Below are positions 17,627 to 26,268 of a stretch of DNA of 64,000 bases, one piece after another. The stretch lies in contig DIJZ01000020.1 in the NCBI GenBank assembly GCA_002421425.1, positions 15,762-79,761 on the forward strand. Reading direction: 5' to 3'. Under the pieces are notes generated by a model, which saw only the letters and a program-made list of their open reading frames with translations, searched no databases and was not told where the DNA came from. The position numbers and the translations under genes are program-made. Positions within the stretch are counted from its first letter, which is position 1; every line of letters starts with the position of its first letter. The DNA is from Caldifarciminota bacterium UBA5631 (lineage in GTDB: Bacteria > Hydrothermota > Hydrothermia > UBA1063).

Positions 17627-18046
17627 CTACATCTCATACTGGCTCCTTACCGTTGTAACTCTGTATTCCCTTTGAATTCCGGTCCTCGCATCAAGCCATC
17701 GGATTATTGTTCTGATAGTGCGAGTTCCATCTGCATTTTCTGCAATATTCCACATTGTCGTGAAAGCGATGTTATCAAGAGTATCAACCACGGAATGGTC
17801 TGGGTTGTCAACATCATCAAGATCATTGTTATCTCCGTCATTAGCAAGTTCAGGAGCATCAAAAGATACTCCCTTCAGAGCTTCAGAATGGCGCTCTGCC
17901 AGAAACCGGGCATTTAACATCTGATTCTGGAGATTGTTGAGCCTTATCGTAGCAATGGCCAGAGGAATCACGCCCATAAGTCCAATTGTGAGTATAGTAA
18001 GTGCCACCAATACTTCGATCAATGTGTAACCTTTACTTTTCTTCAT
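17627..18046 (-). CDS. pilV: PilV-like minor pilin
   Basis: 139 residues using the ATG at 18046, placed behind GAGGGGAG; a longer open frame from 18091 exists but would put 15 extra residues before the prepilin leader. Leader MKKSKG|YTLIEVLVALTILTIGL carries the glutamate at +5. LNNLQNQMLNARFLAERHSEAL follows, as in PilV/GspI. The C-terminus has RTIIRWLDARTG and YRVTTVRSQY. The start overlaps the fimT-like gene by 14 bases. Confidence 0.87.
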   Translation of the reverse strand: MKKSKGYTLIEVLVALTILTIGLMGVIPLAIATIRLNNLQNQMLNARFLAERHSEALKGVSFDAPELANDGDNNDLDDVDNPDHSVVDTLDNIAFTTMWNIAENADGTRTIRTIIRWLDARTGIQREYRVTTVRSQYEM

Positions 18047-18575
18047 GCCATGCTCCCCTCCAGGAGTATACCCTGACCTGTCCAAAGGCATTTACTCCGA
18101 TACACATCAGATTCCTGTTATCGTTGATGTAAATTTCACCCGGCGTCTCACAGAGGCCGAAAACGGAAAATACCACCATGTTGTTTTCAGACCCCGTGCC
18201 AAACATAATCCCATCGGAGTCAATAGTACCTCCACCTAAACTAGTAGCAGAACCCAATCCGCCAAGATTCACCCTAGGACTAAAATAATTAGGATAACTG
18301 GCGAGGGTAGAATCAAGATTTGGCAAAGGCTTGTTCTGGTCCTCTATTCTAATTGTCACATTTTTACCATTAAAAATCAACGCTCGCCTGTTGCTGGCAG
18401 ACATAGCTGTGGTTCTCTCTGTCTCAAGAAGGGCTTTGACCTTGAAGGCCTCATTTCGTAGCCTGTTTCTTGCAACCCACCGGTTACCTCCCCAGAAGGG
18501 AATCGCAATAACGACACTCATAATAAAGATCACAAGCAATATCTCAATGAGAGTCATGCCCTTCTTGAGCTTCAT
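18033..18575 (-). CDS. fimT: FimT/GspH-like pseudopilin
   Basis: 180 residues. Leader MKLKKG|MTLIEILLVIFIMSVV has glutamate at +5. The conserved GspH segment RNRLRNEAFKVKALLETERTTAMSA follows, and the middle carries KNVTIRIEDQNKPLP. FimT-type minor pilins help start pilus assembly, and some bind DNA for uptake. It follows pilQ by 11 bases. The next gene (pilV) overlaps its end, so translation is probably coupled. Confidence 0.85.
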   Translation of the reverse strand: MKLKKGMTLIEILLVIFIMSVVIAIPFWGGNRWVARNRLRNEAFKVKALLETERTTAMSASNRRALIFNGKNVTIRIEDQNKPLPNLDSTLASYPNYFSPRVNLGGLGSATSLGGGTIDSDGIMFGTGSENNMVVFSVFGLCETPGEIYINDNRNLMCIGVNAFGQVRVYSWRGAWHEEK

Positions 18576-18586
18576 CTTTCACATCC

Positions 18587-19783
18587 TTATTCTCTCACAA
18601 CACTTGGTGTGAGGAATATCAAAATCTCTGACTTGCTCTTATCTACTTGATCTCTACCGAACAGATATCTGATAATAGGGATCCGCAGAATCAGCGGTAA
18701 TCCTGACTTTGCTCTTTTGTCCTTGTCAACGATAACTCCACCTATCATGACTGTTTCGCCGTCGGAGATGGTAACTTTTGTCTCAGCCCCTCTTTTTGAT
18801 GTAATAGGCTGACCTGCAGCTGAGTATCCAGTTAGATCGCCTGTCTCGGTCTTGATAGCCATAACTACTTTTCCATCCGGGATTATATGTGGGGTGACTT
18901 CCAGAAGAACACCCGTCTCTTCAAACTGGACAATGGTGTTTCCAGCCATATCCCTTGATATTACCGGAACCCTAATTTTTGAGTAGATGGATGCCTTTTC
19001 ATTATCAAGTACCATAATCTTCGGTTCTGATATGGTATTTGCTTTGCTCTGCCCCTCAAGAGCTTCAATGGCTGCAGCAACTCTGTGCACATTCGTTCCG
19101 ATGTATGCAACGGTAAGGAAATTTGGATTTTCGGGTGCATAATCATCAAGATTGACCGTCTGCCTATTTACATTCAACTGAGCACCCGGGTTACCACCAT
19201 AGGTCAATCCAAACTGCGTACCAAGTTTTCTTGATTCATTGTAATCAACTTCGACAATTTTCCCCTGTATTAGAACCTGGGGATAAGGTTTATCTACCTG
19301 ACTCAAAAGGTCTTCAATCTTGTAAATGTTGACTCTCAAATCGGTTACAATAAGGGCATTGGAAGATTCGTCTACCTTTATGTCACCTCTTGGAGAAAGT
19401 TGTGACTTCAGGACTTCAGCAACTCTGCGTGCGTCGGCATACCTCACCTTCAAAACCTTGATATCCAGATCTGCGGCGGTTTTCAGCTGACCGAACTCCG
19501 ATTGAGTCATAATGGTAATAACCCCCTCACTCTCTATCATTGCAAGACCATACGCATCGAGTAGAGATTTAAGTGCTAGCCTCCACGGAACATCCTTGAT
19601 ATTGAAAGTAACCTTCTGCGTAACGGAGGGGGTAGTAATTATATTAACTCTCCCGACTTCTGCAAAAGCTCTTAAAACAGTCTTTATATCCGCCTGCTCA
19701 ACGCTCATAGTAATTCTGGCTTCCTGCGCGTAGACCAGCGACACAGCCATCAGTAAAAACACAAATTTTTTAAATAACTTCAT
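18587..19783 (-). CDS. pilQ: Type IV pilus secretin PilQ
   Basis: 398 residues, shorter than proteobacterial PilQ because it lacks AMIN repeats (one is carried by the next gene upstream). A signal peptide ends near VYAQEA. The STN/N0 domain (about 22-95, ADIKTVLRAFAEVGRVN) precedes an N1 domain (KVRYADARRVAEVLKSQLSP). The secretin core includes VLIQGKIVEVDYNES, AAIEALEGQSKANTISEPK, IRVPVISRD, GVLLEVTPHI and the C-terminal SEILIFLTPSVV. Forms the outer-membrane channel for the pilus; a PilP-like partner lies directly upstream in the operon. Confidence 0.93.
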   Translation of the reverse strand: MKLFKKFVFLLMAVSLVYAQEARITMSVEQADIKTVLRAFAEVGRVNIITTPSVTQKVTFNIKDVPWRLALKSLLDAYGLAMIESEGVITIMTQSEFGQLKTAADLDIKVLKVRYADARRVAEVLKSQLSPRGDIKVDESSNALIVTDLRVNIYKIEDLLSQVDKPYPQVLIQGKIVEVDYNESRKLGTQFGLTYGGNPGAQLNVNRQTVNLDDYAPENPNFLTVAYIGTNVHRVAAAIEALEGQSKANTISEPKIMVLDNEKASIYSKIRVPVISRDMAGNTIVQFEETGVLLEVTPHIIPDGKVVMAIKTETGDLTGYSAAGQPITSKRGAETKVTISDGETVMIGGVIVDKDKRAKSGLPLILRIPIIRYLFGRDQVDKSKSEILIFLTPSVVRE

Positions 19784-19797
19784 TACTAAACCTCCTT

Positions 19798-20583
19798 TTA
19801 TTTTTTCTCTTCTGCTAATTTTAGTTCAATCCTTCTTGTGAATCCAAAATCTACAGTGGCAAAAATTACACGGTCGGACTCAATTTTCACAACCCGACCG
19901 TTTCTAACCCTATCCCCTTCTTTGAGTACGTAACCTACTCCCCTCCGATCCTGCAGCAGGGCAACGTCTCCCTCTTCACTTCTAATCACACCAAGGAGTT
20001 TTGCCTCACTAACGTTCAAAAGTTCCTCTTCTCCTTCCATAGCTTCGGGCCGGAAAGGATCTTTTTTACCTCTTGACGAGTAGAAATACTTTTCTCCCAG
20101 TTCCAGTTTGTAAGCCTCTGCTTTGGGTTTCTCGGAAGGTTTCGCAGGCTCAGTATAAGTTTTCTGAGGTTCTTGCGTCTCCGTTCTATACGGTTCCTGG
20201 GTAACGCCTCCTACGAGAATCGTCAGCTTCCCCTCAGACTGTGCAACGGTGTAGGTCCGAAAGCCATCTACATCGAGGACAACTCTAGCCACAGGCACCG
20301 GGTCTCTTTGAAACTGTGCTCCTCTCATACGCTCAATGCCGCCTCTACCAACTACAAAGAGCTTCTCGCCGAGACCATAAGATACATTTATAAGGTCAAT
20401 GACAATCCTGGGAGGGTTGGAAAGAGTAAAATGTTTGTATTCAGGGATACCCCCTGTGAATTGAAGCTCAACAAGAATACCTTCAGGTGTCTCCTTTATC
20501 GAATATGCACTGAGAGTATTTTGAGCCTGCAGAACTCCAGCAGAAAAGACAAAAAACGCTATAAAAGATAGTATTCTCTTCAT
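19798..20583 (-). CDS. AMIN-domain / PilP-like fusion protein
   Basis: 261 residues with a signal peptide (ending about GVLQAQN). Residues about 25-135 form an AMIN domain (HFTLSNPPRIVIDLINVSY...GFRTYTVAQSEGKLTILVGG), the peptidoglycan-binding domain normally at the PilQ N-terminus. A proline/glutamate-rich linker follows. The C-terminal part (about 170-258) resembles PilP: SRGKKDPFRPEAM, KLLGVIRSEEGDVALLQD and VGYVLKEGDRVRNGRVVKI. It may thus anchor the secretin to the wall and connect it to PilO. Overlaps pilO by 4 bases. Confidence 0.82.
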   Translation of the reverse strand: MKRILSFIAFFVFSAGVLQAQNTLSAYSIKETPEGILVELQFTGGIPEYKHFTLSNPPRIVIDLINVSYGLGEKLFVVGRGGIERMRGAQFQRDPVPVARVVLDVDGFRTYTVAQSEGKLTILVGGVTQEPYRTETQEPQKTYTEPAKPSEKPKAEAYKLELGEKYFYSSRGKKDPFRPEAMEGEEELLNVSEAKLLGVIRSEEGDVALLQDRRGVGYVLKEGDRVRNGRVVKIESDRVIFATVDFGFTRRIELKLAEEKK

Positions 20584-21164
20584 TTCTTAGCACCTCCGCT
20601 AACACCGGCCGCAGGGTTGTATATGTAGCAAATCACTGTAAGTCTACCTCTCACGGTCTGCTGACTTTCCTTGTCAGAACCAGAAAGTCGTTCAATCTGC
20701 AAATTTTCCACACTCATTATTCTCTCGGAGTTAGCAATAAAACTTATGAAGGTCCCGAGTTCATGAAAACCACCCTGTACATCCATACTTACAGGATATT
20801 CCACGTACAACTCTTTTGGCCTTGCTGCCTGGGGTTTGAATCCCGTAATCTGAACTCCAGAAGTTATTGCCATACCCGTTATCTGAGCAAGCCACTCCTC
20901 CATTTTCTCTTCCTGTGGAAGGTATTTCTGAGTTTCCTGCCACAGAGCAAGGAGGGAATCTTTTTCCCTGATTATCCGGTCATAATCTTTGACATAATCC
21001 CTTAGATTCTGTACTTTTGTATATTGAGTTTTATACTGGCTCTCAACTTTCTTCAGTTCCCTGGATTTTGAAGCATAAACTGAATTCCAGAGAAAAAGAA
21101 AGGTGAGAACATAAACTATAACAGCTAACAACCATATTACTATCGGCGATTTAAGTTTCTCCAT
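20580..21164 (-). CDS. pilO: Type IV pilus inner-membrane alignment protein PilO
   Basis: 194 residues. One N-terminal membrane helix (about 9-28, VIWLLAVIVYVLTFLFLWNS) is followed by a coiled coil (about 31-70) and a ferredoxin-like domain with ITGMAITSGVQITGFKPQ, VSMDVQGGFHELGTFISFIANSERIMSVENLQI and LTVICYIY. This is the typical PilO layout. PilO pairs with PilN and PilP to span the periplasm to PilQ. It is separated from the PilM-PilN gene by a lipoprotein gene, which is unusual. Confidence 0.9.
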   Translation of the reverse strand: MEKLKSPIVIWLLAVIVYVLTFLFLWNSVYASKSRELKKVESQYKTQYTKVQNLRDYVKDYDRIIREKDSLLALWQETQKYLPQEEKMEEWLAQITGMAITSGVQITGFKPQAARPKELYVEYPVSMDVQGGFHELGTFISFIANSERIMSVENLQIERLSGSDKESQQTVRGRLTVICYIYNPAAGVSGGAKK

Positions 21165-21172
21165 ATTCCCCT

Positions 21173-21619
21173 CTAATCAGTTTGGCGCTTAAGGTAAATT
21201 GTTGGAAGATTAGCATCTTTCCCCGGTGTGAGAGTATATCCAGTAATTTCTCCGTATCCCGGACCCAGAACATTATCAAAATAGAATGCCTGAATTTTGA
21301 CACCAATGTTTGATACCGGAGGGAATCCCTCGTAACCTGTTGTTGGATAAACGACAAAAGAATAATCGCCAGTAGAATTGGTAGTAGTTTCAAGGACTGG
21401 ACCCGTATATGGGTAGTCAGTAGATGGATCTCCTACAAGATAAAGTCTTGCGCCCACAGCCGGTGTCTCCACAAAGGTCGTTTCATTATGAACCGTATCT
21501 ATGTACGCAATGATATAAGCAACCTTACCATTTAATGTCACGGACTTGTCGACATAATCACAAGACGAAAATAAAATAGCAACCACTACTGCAATACCAA
21601 GATATAAATACTTCTTCAT
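21173..21619 (-). CDS. Pilus-operon lipoprotein of unknown function
   Basis: 148 residues. Lipoprotein signal with lipobox LFSSC at about residues 16-20. The remainder resembles a carboxypeptidase-regulatory-like beta-sandwich: VTLNGKVAY near the start, TTTNSTGDYSFVVYP in the middle, and a C-terminal NLPTIYL strand. It sits between pilMN and pilO, where pilN and pilO are normally adjacent, with 8 and 14 base gaps and its own RBS, so it is an integral operon member. A structural or pilotin-like role is conceivable, but nothing in the sequence proves it. Confidence 0.72.
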   Translation of the reverse strand: MKKYLYLGIAVVVAILFSSCDYVDKSVTLNGKVAYIIAYIDTVHNETTFVETPAVGARLYLVGDPSTDYPYTGPVLETTTNSTGDYSFVVYPTTGYEGFPPVSNIGVKIQAFYFDNVLGPGYGEITGYTLTPGKDANLPTIYLKRQTD

Positions 21620-21633
21620 AATTGAACCTCCTT

Positions 21634-23250
21634 TTATTTCAGTTTTACATTTAACTCAAAACTTGCGTACCGCTCCTCCTGACTCCCTGCAACTTCAATA
21701 GACAGGAGGCTCACTGAATCTACAATTGCTGATTTCTTGAGATTTGTCATAAATTGTGAAATTCTCATGTTAGAAAGGGCCGCACCGGAAATATTAAGAT
21801 AATCCCCGCTTCTCTTCAAAGAAGAAAGCCAGCATCCTGAAGGTAGCACCCTGTTAACCTCATCAAGAAGTTGTACGTACCTTGTCCGGCCAATTTGAAG
21901 TTCTTTTATCAAATCAATTTTTCTTCTTGCGTCTTCGATCTCTCTTTTGAACCCACTAATTTCATCAGCCTTCTTCTGAAGTTCCACCTCTTCAGCCTGA
22001 AGAGCCACAATTTGCTTCTTCAGTCCTGAAATTCTTCTTGAAGTGCCTATCGTAAGTCCCAGAATTCCAATAACGATGAGTAACCATATAAACAGAGCTC
22101 CGACTACATGCGGGAGTATTGAGACCTCTTCTACAGCACCCACCGCTTCCATGCCACCTTCTTGTGGTATAAGGTTTATCCTGTGTTCTTTTCTGTAAAA
22201 GTGCAAAACATCCCCGAGGACTATTGGAAGTAGATGAATATTCTCCTTGAGTCCTTTGACTGGCTCTTCAACCGCAAACAGAGTCCCGAGATCCAGGAAC
22301 TTTAGGTCTACTCCGTATTTGTTCTTAACAAAGGTACCAACACCGTAGAGCTGGCTTCCTCCTCCAGAAAGATAGAAATTGAATTTTGCACCAGCCTCTC
22401 CAAGGACAGGAACGAACTTCTCCGGGGAAAGGAACCGGTCGTGTAGGGACTCCATAGTCTCTTCGAAGGAACTCTTTTCGATATTAGCAGTCGGACCATT
22501 TATAGCAACCTCTTCAGCTTCTTCTACCCTGAGATCATAGAACCTCGATAGGTTATCGACATAGGATTTTATTCCCGAGGGAACTTCGAGCATCTGTTGG
22601 ATTTGTCCATCTTTAATATGGATCAACAGTGCAACTTCGTACCCCATATGGAAGAACACATTATCACCGGGTATGTTCTTAAGCCCAAGAGCTTCTATCA
22701 CCCTGTACAGAGAGACAAGATCCGTAGTAACCATTACGGGTTCCAGTCCAGAAGCTCTCACGATGTCCATTATATCGTAAATAAGGCTTAATTTTGCCGT
22801 CCCAACAAGAATATCCACTGACTCGGCAATCTGGCTCATGCCAAGTATTTCATAATCCCTGACAATTTCCGTCGGATCAACGTGCAACTCTTCTTTTATC
22901 TTCCAGTCCACTGCTTCAGCAAGCTTCTCTTTCTTCTTATAGTAGGGAATCACCATCGCTTTAGACTTTACCTCTCCGCCGGCAACATTTACAATAACAT
23001 TCGATACATCGGTACCCATTTTGGCAAAAGCATCCCTGATTTTATCTATTAAGACTTGCCTGTCAATTATGTCCTTCCCGAGAATGACATCAGGAGGAAT
23101 TTTTTCCATGGAGAAAGCCCTCAAGATGATTTCTTTCTTGACTTTCTCAAAAAGAGCTAATTTTATGTACTTTGACCCTATATCTAACACAATCACGGGT
23201 CCTCTGGCTTTCCCCTTTAAGCCTTTCGTTACATTACCGATAAAAGCCAT
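21634..23250 (-). CDS. PilM-PilN fusion protein
   Basis: 538 residues. Residues about 15-345 are PilM, an actin-like cytoplasmic ATPase: VIVLDIGSKYIKLALFE, NVAGGEVKSKAMVIPY, a KLSLIYDIMDIV segment and YLSGGGSQLYGVGTFV. Residues about 355-538 are PilN: RINLIPQEGG, a membrane helix (about 378-400, ALFIWLLIVIGILGL), a coiled coil and a C-terminal domain with VQLLDEVNRVLPSGCWLSSL. In known pili the N-terminal INLLP-like motif of PilN docks into PilM; here the two are covalently joined. The fusion would fix a 1:1 ratio. No frameshift is needed to read it. Confidence 0.9.
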   Translation of the reverse strand: MAFIGNVTKGLKGKARGPVIVLDIGSKYIKLALFEKVKKEIILRAFSMEKIPPDVILGKDIIDRQVLIDKIRDAFAKMGTDVSNVIVNVAGGEVKSKAMVIPYYKKKEKLAEAVDWKIKEELHVDPTEIVRDYEILGMSQIAESVDILVGTAKLSLIYDIMDIVRASGLEPVMVTTDLVSLYRVIEALGLKNIPGDNVFFHMGYEVALLIHIKDGQIQQMLEVPSGIKSYVDNLSRFYDLRVEEAEEVAINGPTANIEKSSFEETMESLHDRFLSPEKFVPVLGEAGAKFNFYLSGGGSQLYGVGTFVKNKYGVDLKFLDLGTLFAVEEPVKGLKENIHLLPIVLGDVLHFYRKEHRINLIPQEGGMEAVGAVEEVSILPHVVGALFIWLLIVIGILGLTIGTSRRISGLKKQIVALQAEEVELQKKADEISGFKREIEDARRKIDLIKELQIGRTRYVQLLDEVNRVLPSGCWLSSLKRSGDYLNISGAALSNMRISQFMTNLKKSAIVDSVSLLSIEVAGSQEERYASFELNVKLK

Positions 23251-23264
23251 TCTAAAACCCCCTT

Positions 23265-24512
23265 TTATTTGCTTTCCTCAACGAAAGCATTCAAAACCTT
23301 GTTTAATAAAACTTCATCGATCTTTTCCCCTAACCTCTTGTACGTCAAAAGCTCTCTAACCACTGTCTCAATCTTTTTCAGATTCAACCCCGGCCTTTTA
23401 ACTATTTGATCAATTATGCTCACCGGAAGCCCTTCTTCACCCATAAAGTTCTTAACAACTTCTCTTTTGAGTTCCACTGTAGGCTCCTCAATCCCTATGC
23501 CCATAAATCCATTTAGTAACGACTTTATTTTCTTACTGAGAGTAGGCATATCTTTTAAAGGCTGGGCGGAAGTAATAACCACCTGTTTATCCTGCGAAAC
23601 AAGTTCAGAAAGAACTGTAAAGAGGGCTTCCTGAGCGAAGTCTTTTCCAACCAGAAAATCAAGATCATCAAAAAGAAGAAGGTCAGTGTCGCTCAACATG
23701 CCAAGGTACCTCTCCAGCTCCCTTTCAGTCTTAAGCCCTTTCAAAGTCGTTACAAACTTAAAGGCATCAATGTATATAAAACGCCTTAGCGCTTCATTCT
23801 CAAGAATATAGTTGGCAATGGACTGCAAAAGATGTGTTTTGCCCGTTCCATCATGTCCGTAAATGAAAACCCTTCTTTCTGCTACCCCTCTGGTCTCTGC
23901 AAGGTCTTTACACAATAGAAAAGCATGCCGATTAGATTCACCGGTAACATAATTCTCAAAGACTTTATCCTTCGCTATTAGAACTCCAATTTCTCTTCTC
24001 ACTCTCTCCACACCAAACGGTTCCTGGATTCTCTCCTCTCCTCCTGCTTCGACGTAATATTTTTCGATGGCTTCCCGGATTTCGCTGATGGTTGAGATAA
24101 ATGGCCTTATCTTCAAATCAGTTACGTTCTTTATCTCAGCAAGCATTTCTTTGTTAACAGGGTTTGCCATGGCAACGGCGAGAGACTTGCCCTTCTTTCT
24201 TATTGGAATCAAAAGATACTTTCTTGCAACTCTTCCTGGGATATGCTCAACTGCTTCGGGGTCTATATCAATATCCTTGAGCCTTACATAGTGAAGCATT
24301 GGAAAACTATCAAGAATGAACTTTACAAGTTGCTCCTCGTTTAGAAATCCCTTTTCCACTAAAATCTCTTCAAGGGTCCCTCCCCTTTCCCATTGCTCAG
24401 TAAGGGCTGTTTTTATAGCTTCCTTAGTTATAACTCCGCTCTTTTCCAGCAAATCTATAAAGGTAACCTTAGTACCGGTTTTCTCATCAGCTTTCACATC
24501 TTTCCTTATCAT
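23265..24512 (-). CDS. MshEN-domain protein fused to a DnaA-like AAA+ ATPase
   Basis: 415 residues. Residues about 15-155 match the N-terminal domain of GspE/PilB ATPases (LEEILVEKGFLNEEQLVKF, then HIPGRVARKYLLIPI and LAVAMANPVN). Residues about 165-412 instead resemble DnaA domain III: FENYVTGESNRHAFLL, Walker A GHDGTGKTH (219-227), Walker B LLLFDDLDFL (278-287), sensor 1 VVITSAQPLKDMPTLS and a sensor 2 helix LNLKKIETVV. The DnaA arginine-finger position (SRF) reads SLL (L332). There is no C-terminal DNA-binding domain. It overlaps the TPR gene by 4 bases and is 14 bases from pilMN. Function unknown; perhaps a regulatory or assembly ATPase of the pilus. Confidence 0.85.
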   Translation of the reverse strand: MIRKDVKADEKTGTKVTFIDLLEKSGVITKEAIKTALTEQWERGGTLEEILVEKGFLNEEQLVKFILDSFPMLHYVRLKDIDIDPEAVEHIPGRVARKYLLIPIRKKGKSLAVAMANPVNKEMLAEIKNVTDLKIRPFISTISEIREAIEKYYVEAGGEERIQEPFGVERVRREIGVLIAKDKVFENYVTGESNRHAFLLCKDLAETRGVAERRVFIYGHDGTGKTHLLQSIANYILENEALRRFIYIDAFKFVTTLKGLKTERELERYLGMLSDTDLLLFDDLDFLVGKDFAQEALFTVLSELVSQDKQVVITSAQPLKDMPTLSKKIKSLLNGFMGIGIEEPTVELKREVVKNFMGEEGLPVSIIDQIVKRPGLNLKKIETVVRELLTYKRLGEKIDEVLLNKVLNAFVEESK

Positions 24513-26263
24513 TGTACACTACTCCTTAAAGATTTAACCTTTTCCGCCACACTCTTAAAATTTGAATCAAAGACGTAAACCCTGGTATACAACTCCTTTG
24601 CCTCCAGAAACCTTTTCATGCTTTCAAGGGTCTGGGCAAGATAATAATACGCTTCAAGGTAATCCTTCTCCATATATCCTACCTCCTCAACAGCCTTTCT
24701 CAGTATAACCTCAGCAAATTCTAAATCACCCCTTTCATAGAAGATCTTCCCAAGGAGTATCATAGCCTGAAGCCGAAACCTCGGATCATTAAGCAGCTTC
24801 TGAAGTTCCTCCACCGCCGCCTGATAAAGCTTCATCTCATAGTACTCCTTCGCCACGTCAAAAGCAGGATCCTGAGGATATGGCCATTCTTCGAAAGTGA
24901 GGATGTCTTCCTTCAACTCTCTAAGTACTTTAAGTAAATACTCAAAATGTTCCCTGTCGGGTATTCTCTCAACCCTCTCATAAATGGGTTGTTCCTCCTT
25001 CTTGCCTTCTTCTGTCTCTACCTCAGGTGGTCTCTTCTGGGTGGTTTTTGTGACAGGTTCGGACTTTATTTCCATCACTTCCTGAGGGATCTTTAACTCC
25101 TCTCGCTTTTCTGTTACTTTACGCTTCTCTGTTTCTTTCTTCTCAGTAATCTTCAAAAATTCCTCAAAAGATTTCCTTAAAACTTCGGGGTTCTCTTCCG
25201 ACTTCAAAACCTCCTCCAGAGCAGGGGGCTTCTCTTCGGTGATAATTTCCTCTTCCTTTTTCGGAACTTCTTCAGGAACAACTTTCTCCCACAGCTTTTG
25301 CTCTTCCTCAACTTCTTCAGGGACCTCCTCCTCCACTACAGTCTTGAATCCTTCCGCTGGAGGTGCCTCCTTCGCAATAACAGGCTCTTCAACTACTTGT
25401 GTTTTTTCAGATACTTCCTCAACGGGCATTGCCTCCTGCGGAGGCGGTGTCTCTACAACTTCAGGTTGCTGCAACGGGACTTCCTCAGAAGGCTTCTCAA
25501 CCCCGAGGAAATCTGCAAAACCAGATGATGTGATAAAGGTTTCTGGTTCTTCCTCTTCTTTTTCCACGAATTCAACCTTTTCGACTTCTTGCTCCTCTTC
25601 TCTCTTTTTTGCAGCCTTCTTTTCCACTTCAGAAGTTCCACCGTGTTCCTCGGGTCCAAAAAAACCACCATATGAACCAAAATCACCCTTTTCAAAGAAC
25701 TCCTGAGGTTCTGCAAATTCTATGCCCCCATCCAGACTCATTATAGAAAGGGACTCTGCCAGCTCCTGTAGTCGAACAAATAACCTCTCAAACTTTGCGG
25801 CTTGCTCGGTGTTCTCCTGAATCGCATTCGCAAATTCATTTATTAATCTTAGCAGTTTACCAACATATGTCGGGTCAATAGTCGGCAGCTTAATAAGTTC
25901 CAGTGCCCAGTCCAGTGCCTTATCGACATTCCCGTTCTCCAGTTCCATTTCTACGAGGTCAAGATACGTATCATATTTTTCTTTATCGAGTCTAATTATC
26001 TTCTTTGCAATGGAGATAGCGATTTCTCTGAAGTCCTGTTCCTTATACATTCTGTAAGCTTTTTCTAAGTTTTCCAGCGCAAGTTCGTGGTTCTGCTTCC
26101 GAATATAAAGGTCTCCGATAGAGTTGAATACTTCGGGATCCGCTGTAACTTTTGCCAAATCTTTGAGAACCTGCAAAGCTTCATCGTACTTGCCCTGACC
26201 AATTAGTTTTTGAGCCTGCAGTTTTAGTTTTTTAACGTCAGAACCACCACTCTTAAATATCAT
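24509..26263 (-). CDS. TPR protein with long acidic linker, first gene of the pilus operon
   Basis: 584 residues, no signal peptide, so cytoplasmic. Residues about 8-170 contain TPR repeats (GKYDEALQVLKDLAKV, NHELALENLEKAYRMY). About 180-430 is a low-complexity region very rich in E, P, V and K, probably disordered. About 440-584 is a second TPR array (FDVAKEYYEMKLYQAAVEEL, RGDLEFAEVILRKAVEEV, KRFLEAKELYTRVYVFDSN). It may be a scaffold that binds pilus proteins at both ends. Its start follows a consensus promoter by 8 bases, with no room for an RBS, so the operon message appears leaderless. Confidence 0.85.
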   Translation of the reverse strand: MIFKSGGSDVKKLKLQAQKLIGQGKYDEALQVLKDLAKVTADPEVFNSIGDLYIRKQNHELALENLEKAYRMYKEQDFREIAISIAKKIIRLDKEKYDTYLDLVEMELENGNVDKALDWALELIKLPTIDPTYVGKLLRLINEFANAIQENTEQAAKFERLFVRLQELAESLSIMSLDGGIEFAEPQEFFEKGDFGSYGGFFGPEEHGGTSEVEKKAAKKREEEQEVEKVEFVEKEEEEPETFITSSGFADFLGVEKPSEEVPLQQPEVVETPPPQEAMPVEEVSEKTQVVEEPVIAKEAPPAEGFKTVVEEEVPEEVEEEQKLWEKVVPEEVPKKEEEIITEEKPPALEEVLKSEENPEVLRKSFEEFLKITEKKETEKRKVTEKREELKIPQEVMEIKSEPVTKTTQKRPPEVETEEGKKEEQPIYERVERIPDREHFEYLLKVLRELKEDILTFEEWPYPQDPAFDVAKEYYEMKLYQAAVEELQKLLNDPRFRLQAMILLGKIFYERGDLEFAEVILRKAVEEVGYMEKDYLEAYYYLAQTLESMKRFLEAKELYTRVYVFDSNFKSVAEKVKSLRSSVQ

Positions 26264-26268
26264 AATGT

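Noticed and set aside
25239..25706. 155-codon serine/threonine-rich plus-strand frame
   Set aside because: Antisense shadow of the acidic E/P-rich linker in the TPR gene; composition follows from GAA/GAG codons on the other strand.
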